From: Devosia equisanguinis | GTDB lineage: Bacteria; Pseudomonadota; Alphaproteobacteria; Rhizobiales; Devosiaceae | Length of the DNA: 12,709 nucleotides | Assembly (NCBI GenBank): GCA_945888565.1 | Contig: CAMDAL010000084.1 | Location: forward strand, 1-12,709 | Reading direction: 5' to 3' | Shown here: positions 6,678 to 12,709 of the stretch, in pieces | Layout of the letters: the number at the start of each line of letters is the position of its first letter | How positions within the stretch are numbered: position 1 is the first letter of the stretch | Made by a program: the position numbers and the translations under genes | Notes under the pieces: generated by a model | What the model saw: only the letters and a program-made list of their open reading frames with translations | What the model was told of the DNA's origin: nothing | The model's database searches: none

Positions 6678-7529
6678 TTAGGCTCCGGAATCGCCCAGCT
6701 CTTCGTGGATGCCAGCAATGATCTCGCTGCGCTGCTCGGCAGACTTGCCGGCTATGGCGGCGTAGGTGACAGCCAGCAGTCGGATGGCGCTGGCGATGGT
6801 GGTGTGCGACGGCCCGAGGCCGAAGCTGGACACGTGGCAGGGCAGGACGACGCGGGAGAAGCGCTGGGCCTCTACCGCGTAGTTTCGGTCGGCGATGGTC
6901 ACCACATTAAGCCGGCTGGCCTGCGCGTAGGCGAGGATCGGCGCGAGGATTGCCGGCCGCGGCGGCAGGGTGATCAACAGCAGCGCGTCCTTTGGGCCGG
7001 TCATTGCCAGATCCTCGGCCCATGACCCCTGGTTGATGCCGAGGATCATCACCGAGTGCCGCAGGCGGGACAGCAACAGGCGGGCATAGCGCGCAAACCC
7101 TTCCTCGGCGCCGAGGCCGAGCACCCAGACGCGCGGAGCACTCTTGAGGGTTTCGGCGGCTTCGCGGACGCGATCGGAACGCAGCTCCTCGAACGTCTTG
7201 GTGAGGTTGCGCAGTTCCAGTTCGAGATGGGTGCCGATGGCCTTGCCCAGCGCGATCTGCTCGGAGCCGGTGACCGACAGGCCATAAGGTTCGGAGCGGT
7301 TGCGCTCCTCGCGGGCCTGTTGCTTGACCTCGTTGAAATCGGCGTAGCCCAGGTGCTGGAAGAAGCGCGCCGCCGTGGCCTTGGACACTCCGGCCATTTC
7401 GGCAATCTCGGTGGCCGAATGCGTGAGGATGTCGTCGTCACGGTCCAGCATCAGCTGGGCGAGCTTTTTCTCGCCGGCGGTCAGCCGGCTGAAACGGTCC
7501 TGGATACGTAGCACCAAGCCTGACGCCAT
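6678..7529 (-). CDS. RpiR-family transcriptional regulator (HTH plus SIS domain)
   Basis: A 283-residue regulator. The N-terminal RpiR-type helix-turn-helix spans about residues 5-75, with LTAGEKKLAQLML, then SATEIAEMAGVSKATAARFFQHLGYADFNEVK. The C-terminal SIS domain (about 115-260; VWVLGLGAEEGFARYA, LLLITLPPR, VVTIADR) normally binds a phosphosugar or related effector. The ATG at 7529 begins MASGLVLRIQDRF, which fits the usual family start. AGGAG lies 14 bases upstream, rather far, so a GTG at 7544 (five residues longer) remains possible. The gene is divergent from the COG0212/ABC operon across a gap with repeated TGAAAC half-sites, so it probably controls that operon and itself. The effector is unknown; a SIS ligand does not obviously fit an NMT1-type importer. 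Confidence 0.92.
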   Translation of the reverse strand: MASGLVLRIQDRFSRLTAGEKKLAQLMLDRDDDILTHSATEIAEMAGVSKATAARFFQHLGYADFNEVKQQAREERNRSEPYGLSVTGSEQIALGKAIGTHLELELRNLTKTFEELRSDRVREAAETLKSAPRVWVLGLGAEEGFARYARLLLSRLRHSVMILGINQGSWAEDLAMTGPKDALLLITLPPRPAILAPILAYAQASRLNVVTIADRNYAVEAQRFSRVVLPCHVSSFGLGPSHTTIASAIRLLAVTYAAIAGKSAEQRSEIIAGIHEELGDSGA

Positions 7530-7555
7530 CGGTCGATTCGTCACTCCTGCTCGCC

Positions 7556-7571
7556 GATAAAAAAGCTTATC
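7556..7571. repeat. Inverted repeat GATAA-N6-TTATC
   Basis: Perfect 5-bp arms (7556-7560 and 7567-7571) around AAAAGC, in the RpiR leader region. It could be a regulatory site for the RpiR gene or a chance AT-rich palindrome. I assign no function. Confidence 0.25.
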
Positions 7572-7578
7572 AGCCGGC

Positions 7579-7607
7579 TTGCAACAATGAAACAAATGTT
7601 TCATGAT
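7579..7607 (+). promoter_or_regulatory. Candidate promoter of the COG0212/ABC operon
   Basis: TTGCAA (7579-7584) and CATGAT (7602-7607) lie 17 bp apart, each matching the sigma-70-like consensus at 4 of 6 positions. The operator-like palindrome at 7588-7603 fills the spacer, so a bound repressor would exclude RNA polymerase. TTGCAA is itself palindromic and could also serve the divergent RpiR gene. The boxes are weak and the call is inference. Confidence 0.35.
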
Positions 7608-7624
7608 CGTGAAACGATGAAACA
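7588..7624. promoter_or_regulatory. Cluster of TGAAAC/GTTTCA half-sites, candidate RpiR operator
   Basis: TGAAACA (7588-7594) and TGTTTCA (7597-7603) form a perfect 7-2-7 palindrome. Further direct half-sites TGAAAC (7610-7615) and TGAAACA (7618-7624) follow at 8-bp spacing. GTTTCA (7598-7603) with TGAAAC (7610-7615) forms a second inverted pair with a 6-bp spacer. Four half-sites in 37 bp, between divergent regulator and operon, strongly suggest an operator. The RpiR protein is the obvious candidate to bind, since several family members recognise TGAAA-type palindromes. Confidence 0.6.
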
Positions 7625-7642
7625 CCAGCAAGGGCTGTCGTA

Positions 7643-8380
7643 GTGTCGACCTCACGGGTAGTGCGGCAGAGGATCTGGGAAAAGCTGGCGGCTGTCGCCC
7701 GACCCGACACGCGCTACCATCTCAATTTCGCCGAGGTCATTCCGGACTTCGAGGGCGCGGATGTGGCGACCTCGCATATCGAGTCGCTCCCCGCCTATCG
7801 AGACAGCGCGCTGGCCTTCGTCACGCCCGACAACAGTCTGGTCAACCTGCGGCAGCGCATGCTCGAGGCTGGAAAGCCGTTCGTGGTTTCGACCTACAAC
7901 ATTCTCCGAGGCTTCCGGCTGATGGAAGCGGGGAGCGTGCCCAAGGGCCATGAGCGCTACGCCGCCTGGCTCGACGGGATCGAGCATTTCGGCAGGACGG
8001 TCTCGCTTGAAGAGATCAGCCGCCTCGGCCGCTTCGATTTCATGGCCACCGGCGCTTCTGCCGTCTCCATCGACGGCATCCGCTTCGGCAAGGGGCACGG
8101 CTTTTTCGACCTCGAGTGGGGCATGTTCACCGATATCGGGCTTGCCGACGACAGCAGGCCGGTGATCGCCGCAGTGCACGACGTGCAAGTGGTCGACGAG
8201 AAGCTGTAGGCCAGCGAGACAGACATCGTGGTCGACCTGATCGCCACACCCTCCCGGATGATCGAAGTGGCGCGGCAGGCCCGCCGGCCGCGCGGCATCA
8301 GGTGGGACCTCATCACCGCCGAACGGATCGCGGCGATTCCGCCGCTCAAGGAACTCGCGCGCATGCGCGGCATCGCGTGA
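7643..8380 (+). pseudogene. COG0212-type 5-formyltetrahydrofolate cyclo-ligase paralogue, interrupted by in-frame TAG
   Basis: First gene of the operon. GTG start with AAGGG 8 bases upstream. Residues 1-188 match the paralogue at 11733: FVTPDN, GIRFGKGHGFFDLEWGM (145-161) and VHDVQVVDEKL. A TAG at 8207-8209 then stops the frame. Without any frame change, family-like sequence continues for 56 codons (IVVDLIATPSRMIEV, IPPLKELARMRGIA) to a TGA at 8378-8380, giving the same overall length as the intact copy (245 against 248 codons). The simplest reading is one nonsense mutation in a recently functional gene. The truncated 188-residue product would lack the segment containing the family's TPTR motif. 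Read-through of the TAG or a sequencing error are alternatives. The role was probably folate-like ligase chemistry linked to thiamin metabolism, see the second copy. Confidence 0.8.
8207..8209 (+). other. In-frame TAG interrupting the first COG0212 gene
   Basis: The codons read GAG AAG CTG TAG GCC AGC, where the intact paralogue has GAG AAG CTG ACG CCG GCC. Sequence on both sides is in the same frame and aligns to the paralogue, so this is a point change, not a frameshift. Confidence 0.85.
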
Positions 8381-8406
8381 CCATCATCATGACAGGAGTG
8401 CAAATC

Positions 8407-9381
8407 ATGACCCTCAGCCTCAACAGACGAACCTTCCTCGCCCTGACCGCTGCCGGAGCAGCGCTGCCGCTGACCTCGCGGATGGCAATGGCCCAGGCCA
8501 TGCCCTTCACCTTCCAGGCCAGCTGGATCAAAGATGCCGAGTTCGCCGGCTATTATGCGGCGCTCGACAAGGGCTTGTACGCCGAAGAGGGGCTCGACGT
8601 GACCTACCTCTCGGGTGGTCCCGACGTGATCCCGGAATCCTCGCTGATCGCCGGCAAGGCCGATCTGACGCTGACCACACCCGACACCACCATCAAGGCC
8701 ATCGTCGAGCAGGGCGCGCCGTTCAAGATCATCGGTGCGCAGTACCAGAAGAACCCGATCGGCATTGTCTCCCTCGCTTCAAACCCCATCAACACGCCGC
8801 AGGATCTCGTCGGCAAGACCCTCGCCGTTCCGCCGGTCAACGTCATCTCCGTCGAGGCGATGCTGAAGATTTCGGGCGTCGACCGAGCTGCCGTCAACAT
8901 CGTGCCCTACGCCTATGACCCGACGCCGCTGATCAAGGGCGAGATCGACGCCTCGCTCGATTTCACCACCAACGTGCCCTTCACCATCAAGCAGGCGGGC
9001 GTCGATGCCACCTCGTTCCTGCTCTACGATTTCGGCTTCACCACCTTCAACGACACGGTGGTCGTGACGACCGATACCCTTGCGGCCAAGCGCAAGGAAA
9101 TCGTCGCATTCCTCCGCGCCTCGCGCAAAGGCTGGGACGAGAACTTCAAGGACCCCGCGGTCTATCCGCCCATGTTCGCCGATACCTGGTTCAAGGGCAC
9201 CGGACGGTCGATCGAAAACGAGGTCTACTTCAACACTGCGCAGAAGCCGCTGATGGAGGCCGAAGGCGGCATCTTCTCGATGAGCGAGGAGTCCATCGCC
9301 AAGAACATCGAGGCCCTGGCCGCGGTGGGTATTTCGGCGACGCGCGACATGTTCGACACCACGGTGCTCGAGGAGATCTGA
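8407..9381 (+). CDS. NMT1/THI5-like ABC transporter substrate-binding protein, Tat-type signal
   Basis: Periplasmic solute-binding protein of 324 residues for an ABC importer. The N-terminus NRRTFLALTAAGAALPL is a twin-arginine signal with cleavage likely near AQA (residues 29-31). The mature part has the NMT1/THI5-like fold signature: W40 and EFAGYYAALDKGLYAEEGLDV (45-65), SGGPDVIPESSLIAGKADLTL, VEQGAPFKIIGAQYQKNP, then LVGKTLAVPP. Relatives bind thiamin pyrimidine precursors, riboflavin, or sulfonates and nitriles, so the ligand cannot be read from sequence alone. The start ATG has AGGAG 8 bases upstream. It lies 26 bases after the end of the interrupted COG0212 gene and 4 bases before the ATPase gene. 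Confidence 0.9.
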   Translation: MTLSLNRRTFLALTAAGAALPLTSRMAMAQAMPFTFQASWIKDAEFAGYYAALDKGLYAEEGLDVTYLSGGPDVIPESSLIAGKADLTLTTPDTTIKAIVEQGAPFKIIGAQYQKNPIGIVSLASNPINTPQDLVGKTLAVPPVNVISVEAMLKISGVDRAAVNIVPYAYDPTPLIKGEIDASLDFTTNVPFTIKQAGVDATSFLLYDFGFTTFNDTVVVTTDTLAAKRKEIVAFLRASRKGWDENFKDPAVYPPMFADTWFKGTGRSIENEVYFNTAQKPLMEAEGGIFSMSEESIAKNIEALAAVGISATRDMFDTTVLEEI

Positions 9382-9385
9382 GACC

Positions 9386-10150
9386 GTGGCATCCGGCATT
9401 GCGCTCAGGGACGTCAGCCGCACCTTCGTGTCCCGCGGGCAAACGACCGAGGCGCTTCGCAGCGTCTCGCTCGACTGCGCCCCGGGCTCGTTCACGGCGC
9501 TGATCGGTCCCTCGGGCTGTGGCAAGTCGACCATCCTGCGGCTCTGCCTCGGGCTCGATACGGCCAATGCCGGCACTGTGACGGTCGACGACCTCCCGCC
9601 CGCCGAGGCGACACGCAAGGGGATCACCGGCGTCGCGTTCCAGGACGCGGCGCTGCTTCCCTGGCGGACGGTCGAAAAGAACATCGCCCTGCCGCTCGAT
9701 GTGCTGGGCCTCAGCCTCGGCGACTACCGCGAGCGCATTGCCGAACTGATCGCACTTGTCGGCCTCAACGGCTTCGAAAAGGCGTTGCCGGCCGAACTGT
9801 CCGGGGGCATGCGCCAGCGCGTCGCCATTGCCCGGTCACTCGTGACCACCCCCAGGGTGCTTTTTCTCGACGAGCCGTTCGGGGCGCTCGACCAGATTCT
9901 CCGCAAGCAGATGAATATCGAACTGCAGCGCATCTGGATGGAGACGCAGGCGACCACGCTGCTTGTCACCCACGGCATCGACGAGGCGGTGTTTCTTGCC
10001 GACCGCGTGGTGGTGATGGCCAGCCGTCCGGGCCGGATTTCCCGCATTATCGAGATCGACCTCCCCCGCCCTCGCGACCCGGCCCTGTTCAACCAGGAGC
10101 ATTTCCACGCGCTTGAGCGGCAGGTGTCGGAGGCGCTCGATGGGCATTAG
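9386..10150 (+). CDS. ABC transporter ATP-binding protein (NitT/TauT/ThiZ type)
   Basis: A 254-residue cytoplasmic ATPase that powers the importer. Walker A GPSGCGKST (41-49), Q-loop AFQDAALLPWRT with Q86, signature LSGGMRQR (138-145), Walker B VLFLDEP (158-164), D-loop GALD and H-loop H196 (LLVTHGIDEA) are all present, so the protein should be active. FLADRVVVMASRPGRI follows, typical of the nitrate/taurine/thiamin-precursor branch. Start is GTG at 9386, with GAGGAG 10 bases upstream inside the end of the binding-protein gene. It overlaps the permease gene by 11 bases. Confidence 0.95.
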   Translation: MASGIALRDVSRTFVSRGQTTEALRSVSLDCAPGSFTALIGPSGCGKSTILRLCLGLDTANAGTVTVDDLPPAEATRKGITGVAFQDAALLPWRTVEKNIALPLDVLGLSLGDYRERIAELIALVGLNGFEKALPAELSGGMRQRVAIARSLVTTPRVLFLDEPFGALDQILRKQMNIELQRIWMETQATTLLVTHGIDEAVFLADRVVVMASRPGRISRIIEIDLPRPRDPALFNQEHFHALERQVSEALDGH

Positions 10151-11714
10151 CCACTGGCCGGGTTGGGCTCGGGCTTTGCTGAACCTCGCAATCATTCTCA
10201 TCGTCTGGGAGGTTGTCGGGCAGTTCCAGCTGGTGGCTAGCGGCGCGCTGCCGCCGCCTAGCGCCGTGCTGCTGCGCCTCGTCACCGACTGGTCCGACTA
10301 TCCCGATCACATCGCGGCCACGCTCTATGGCGCCGGCGTCGGCTTCTTCATCGGCAACCTGGTGGCCGTAGCGGCCGGTGTGCTCTTCGCCCTCTATCCG
10401 GTAACCTCGCGCGTGGCCCGCGGCCTCAATGTTGCGATCTTCGCGCTGCCGCCGATCGCCATTTCACCCATACTCGTATTGACCCTCTCCGACATGGCGC
10501 CACGGATCGTGCTAGCCGCGCTGGGCTGCTATTTCGTCACCATGACGGCGACCGTCGTCGGGCTGACACAAGCCGATGCCCGGGCCGTCGACGTGGTGCG
10601 CGCCTATGGCGGCCGCAAGTGGGCGGCACTGCGCTTTGTACAGTGGCGCAGCGCGATGCCGACCATCCTTTCGGGTCTCCGTATCGCCGCGCCCAATGCA
10701 GTGCTGGGCTCCATTCTCGCCGAGTTCGGCGGTGGTGGCCGCTGGGGGCTAGGGGTCTATCTTCTGGGCTCCCTCGGCCGCGCCGAGCCGGACCGGCTCT
10801 GGGGTATCGGCCTTGTCGCCACCGGCATCGCGGCGCTTGCCTATTTTGCCTTCGCAGCGCTGGCGGGAGCCATCAATCGCGGCTCGCAGGCGGTGACGGT
10901 TCCCAGCGCTGTCCTCAGCGCCGGTGACAAGCCAAGGCCGGCCTGGCAGCAGGCGCTCATCCTCGCCGCGTCGGTGGCCTTGCCCTTTGCCCTCTGGTGG
11001 GTGCTGCTCGCGGTGTTGCGCGTGCCCTCGATGATCGCCAAGACGCCGCCCGGCCTGTTTGAGTACTTGTTTCTGTTGCCCAGCGCGCCGGTCGCGCAGG
11101 GCAAGCTGCTGGCGGCCCTGGCACAGACACTGCCGATGACGCTGATCGGCATGGTGCTCGGCCTCGCCCTGGCCTTCGCCTTGGCGCTGTCGTCGCAGAT
11201 CTGGCCAGCCATCGTTCGCGCCTTCATGCCGGTTGCGCTGGTCACCCAGACCATGCCGCTGGTGGCACTGACGCCGCTCCTCGTCCTGATGCTGGGCCGC
11301 GGACCGGCGGTGATCCTCTGGATCACCGTTTCGGTCACGTTCTTTCCGGCCTTCGTCACCATGGCGCAGGGGCTGCTGCAGGTGCCGCGCGCCGCGCTCG
11401 AGGTGCCCAAGGCGTACGGCGCCGGCATCTACAAGCAGTTGCGGCTCGTGTCGGTGCCAGCCTCGCTGCCTTACCTTTTCGCCGCCACGCGGCTGACGGT
11501 GCCCCGCGCCCTGCTCGGCGTGATGATTGCCGAATGGCTGGCCACCGGCACCGGGTTGGGCAACCTGCTGAACCAGTCGCGCGGCTACATGGATTACGGA
11601 ATGATCTGGGCGGTGGCCGTGGTCTCGGTGCTGATCTCGGTGCTGTTCTACCAGATCGTGGTGGTGGTCGAACGCCGGACCCTGGGTCGGCTCGGCATGG
11701 CCAGCGCGGAATGA
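10140..11714 (+). CDS. ABC transporter permease with two fused BPD-type domains
   Basis: A 524-residue membrane protein, about twice the usual 250-residue length for this branch. It contains two complete permease units. The first (about 1-250) has an EAA-like loop around VVRAYGGRKWAALRFVQWRSAMPTILSGLRIA (152-183) and LAEFGGGGRWGLG. The second (about 268-524) has one around EVPKAYGAGIYKQLRLVSVPASLPYLFAATRLT (421-453) and IAEWLATGTGLGNLL. A charged linker (AGDKPRPAWQQ, 261-271) joins them. One polypeptide can thus supply both membrane halves of the importer. I chose the ATG at 10140, which has GGAGG 6 bases upstream and overlaps the ATPase stop by 11 bases. No frameshift or stop separates the halves, so this is a true fusion. 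Confidence 0.93.
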   Translation: MGISHWPGWARALLNLAIILIVWEVVGQFQLVASGALPPPSAVLLRLVTDWSDYPDHIAATLYGAGVGFFIGNLVAVAAGVLFALYPVTSRVARGLNVAIFALPPIAISPILVLTLSDMAPRIVLAALGCYFVTMTATVVGLTQADARAVDVVRAYGGRKWAALRFVQWRSAMPTILSGLRIAAPNAVLGSILAEFGGGGRWGLGVYLLGSLGRAEPDRLWGIGLVATGIAALAYFAFAALAGAINRGSQAVTVPSAVLSAGDKPRPAWQQALILAASVALPFALWWVLLAVLRVPSMIAKTPPGLFEYLFLLPSAPVAQGKLLAALAQTLPMTLIGMVLGLALAFALALSSQIWPAIVRAFMPVALVTQTMPLVALTPLLVLMLGRGPAVILWITVSVTFFPAFVTMAQGLLQVPRAALEVPKAYGAGIYKQLRLVSVPASLPYLFAATRLTVPRALLGVMIAEWLATGTGLGNLLNQSRGYMDYGMIWAVAVVSVLISVLFYQIVVVVERRTLGRLGMASAE

Positions 11715-11732
11715 AACTCCTGGAGCAATGCG

Positions 11733-12479
11733 ATGACTGATGCGGTAGCCGAACACAAATCGGAAGTGCGCGAGCGAGTTTGGACCGAACTGCGCAAGGT
11801 GGCGGTCCCTGACAGCCGCTTCCATTTCGATTTCGGCGAGTTCATTGCCGATTTCCAGGGCGGCGACGTAGCCGTCAAGCGGCTGATCGCTCATCGCTAC
11901 TATCAGCAGTCGAACTTTGTCTTCATCACCCCCGACAACTGTCTCGACCGGCTTCGGCTCAAGGCCCTGCAGGATGGCAAGACCGTGCTGATGACCACCT
12001 ATTCGATCAAGCGCGGCTTCTGGTTGCTGGACCCCAAAGCCATCGACCCGAATCTCTACCTCTACGCCTCGACACTCGACGGTATGGAGCGCGTTGCCAA
12101 ACCGGTCGATCTCGAGGCGATCCGGCAGTTGCCGCCGGTCGAGTACATGGTCACCGGAACCGGCGCCATTAACATGGAAGGCGTGCGCTTCGGGAAGGGC
12201 CACGGCTTCTTCGACGCGGAGTGGGGCATGCTCTACCAGCTCGGGCGCGTCACCACCGACACGCCGACCGCGGCCGTGGTGCACGACTGCCAGGTCCTGG
12301 ACGAGAAGCTGACGCCGGCCGTTTTCGATACGGTCGCCGACGTCGTCTTCACGCCAACGCGGACCATCGAAGTGTCCGGCCCGCACAAGCCGACCGTGGG
12401 TATCCTCTGGGACGTGCTCGACCCACACATGTTCAAAACCATCCCACCGCTGCAGCAGCTCAAAGCAATGGGGCTGTAG
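11733..12479 (+). CDS. COG0212-type 5-formyltetrahydrofolate cyclo-ligase paralogue (intact copy)
   Basis: A 248-residue cytosolic protein related to 5-formyltetrahydrofolate cyclo-ligase. Landmarks are FITPDNCLDRLR (64-75), a GVRFGKGHGFFDAEWGM block (149-165) in place of the glycine- and tyrosine-rich GYGxGYYD loop of true cyclo-ligases, VHDCQVLDEKL (183-193) and FTPTRTIEV (206-214). The GKG-GF-D-E pattern and the TPTR motif place it in the COG0212 paralogue group, which published comparative genomics linked to thiamin metabolism with no settled reaction. It starts at an ATG with TGGAG 7 bases upstream and lies 18 bases after the permease stop. It is last in the operon and duplicates the interrupted first gene. 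A scavenging step on the imported compound is inferred. Confidence 0.85.
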   Translation: MTDAVAEHKSEVRERVWTELRKVAVPDSRFHFDFGEFIADFQGGDVAVKRLIAHRYYQQSNFVFITPDNCLDRLRLKALQDGKTVLMTTYSIKRGFWLLDPKAIDPNLYLYASTLDGMERVAKPVDLEAIRQLPPVEYMVTGTGAINMEGVRFGKGHGFFDAEWGMLYQLGRVTTDTPTAAVVHDCQVLDEKLTPAVFDTVADVVFTPTRTIEVSGPHKPTVGILWDVLDPHMFKTIPPLQQLKAMGL

Positions 12480-12511
12480 AGTCTAGAGCGAAAGCGGGGC
12501 AGAGACGCTTC

Positions 12512-12529
12512 TGGCCGCAAAGCGGACCA
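12512..12529 (+). terminator. Weak hairpin after the operon, possible terminator
   Basis: TGGCCGC, loop AAA, GCGG-A-CCA forms a 7-bp stem with one bulged A, 32 bases after the last operon gene. There is no T-run, so it is at best a weak or processing-type signal. The rest of 12480-12583 shows nothing recognisable. Confidence 0.25.
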
Positions 12530-12583
12530 CGGCGACCCAAGACCTGTCCGCCACATCGTTCGATTTCCTAGACCGTTTCACGT

Positions 12584-12709
12584 TTAGGTTGCCGCGTATC
12601 CTGCGTTTGCGATGTAGTTTGCGCATTCGTCTGGCCCGATTGTCTGGACGAGTTTGCCGATGTGTCGCCAGGTGTCGTCGACGGATCGGCGCTGGGCCAT
12701 GCGCATCCA
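12584..12709 (-). mobile_element. IS630-family transposase, C-terminal end (element runs off the right edge)
   Basis: The minus strand, read from the window edge, gives 41 residues and a TAA: RSVDDTWRHIGKLVQTIGPDECANYIANAGYAAT in short. The ending ECANYxxxAGY is characteristic of IS630-type DDE transposases. The catalytic domain lies outside the window. The sequence CTAGACCGTTTCACG at about 12568-12582 lies just beyond the stop and probably holds the terminal inverted repeat, next to a TA/CTAG target typical of the family. The other end is not visible, so the boundary is not proven. The element is inserted about 90-100 bp after the COG0212 gene and does not disrupt it. Confidence 0.75.

Noticed and set aside
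6418..7025. Plus-strand open frames antisense to the LysR remnant and RpiR gene
   Set aside because: The minus strand encodes recognisable LysR and SIS/HTH domains here; the plus frames show only Gly/Ala/Arg-rich shadow sequence.
7530..7642. TPP riboswitch upstream of the COG0212/ABC operon
   Set aside because: The thi-box core (CUGAGA and the downstream ACCUGAUCUGG-type element) is absent; the gap is too short and is filled by TGAAAC half-sites.
8207..8209. TAG as a pyrrolysine or other recoded codon
   Set aside because: No Pyl genes or recoding structure are visible, the family has no known use of a recoded residue, and the intact paralogue has ACG near this point. Nonsense mutation is simpler.
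10749..12428. A 559-codon open frame on the minus strand
   Set aside because: It lies opposite the permease and COG0212 genes, has a low-complexity composition rich in His, Arg, Asp and Gln, and no family motif. It is an artefact of high-GC codon bias.
1..12709. CRISPR arrays, tRNA or rRNA genes
   Set aside because: No regularly spaced repeats and no cloverleaf or rRNA-like segments were seen on either strand.

Overview
This window is GC-rich with strong GC bias at third codon positions and many GTG starts. Its gene families (a QseB/PmrA-like two-component pair, an RpiR regulator of an NMT1/THI5-like ABC importer, an IS630-type transposase end) suggest an alphaproteobacterium, probably Hyphomicrobiales (Devosia-like). 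That placement is inference from gene content and codon style, not from a search.

Region 1 (1-4613) is a redox module. On the minus strand lie the 5' end of a sensor histidine kinase gene and an OmpR-family response regulator gene, overlapping as GTGA. A 134-bp gap separates them from three plus-strand genes in tight order: a secreted DUF2271 protein, a 729-residue PepSY-type membrane flavoprotein reductase, and an ApbE-like FAD:protein FMN transferase. The DUF2271 protein carries a D-x-x-T-G-A-S motif resembling the FMN attachment site that ApbE recognises. The inferred path is NADPH to FAD to FMN in the cytosolic domains, across the membrane through the PepSY helices, to a covalently flavinylated periplasmic protein. 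A tandem 11-bp repeat in the gap is a candidate site for the response regulator.

Region 2 (4614-6677) holds a CorC/HlyC-type CBS-domain membrane protein gene, preceded by a 248-bp stretch in which I see nothing, and followed by about 530 bp of apparent gene debris: a short aldo/keto reductase-like C-terminal remnant on the plus strand and the truncated 3' end of a LysR regulator gene on the minus strand.

Region 3 (6678-12479) is a transport and metabolism operon. A divergent RpiR-family regulator faces an operon of a COG0212-type 5-formyltetrahydrofolate cyclo-ligase paralogue, a Tat-exported NMT1/THI5-like binding protein, an ABC ATPase, a permease made of two fused domains, and a second COG0212 paralogue. 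The first paralogue is interrupted by one in-frame TAG, with recognisable family sequence continuing to a natural TGA; the second is intact. The gap between regulator and operon holds clustered TGAAAC/GTTTCA half-sites overlapping a possible promoter. The neighbourhood points to uptake and salvage of a pyrimidine-, thiamin- or pterin-like compound, but the substrate is not determined.

Region 4 (12480-12709) is a short spacer with a weak hairpin and the C-terminal end of an IS630-family transposase entering from the right edge.
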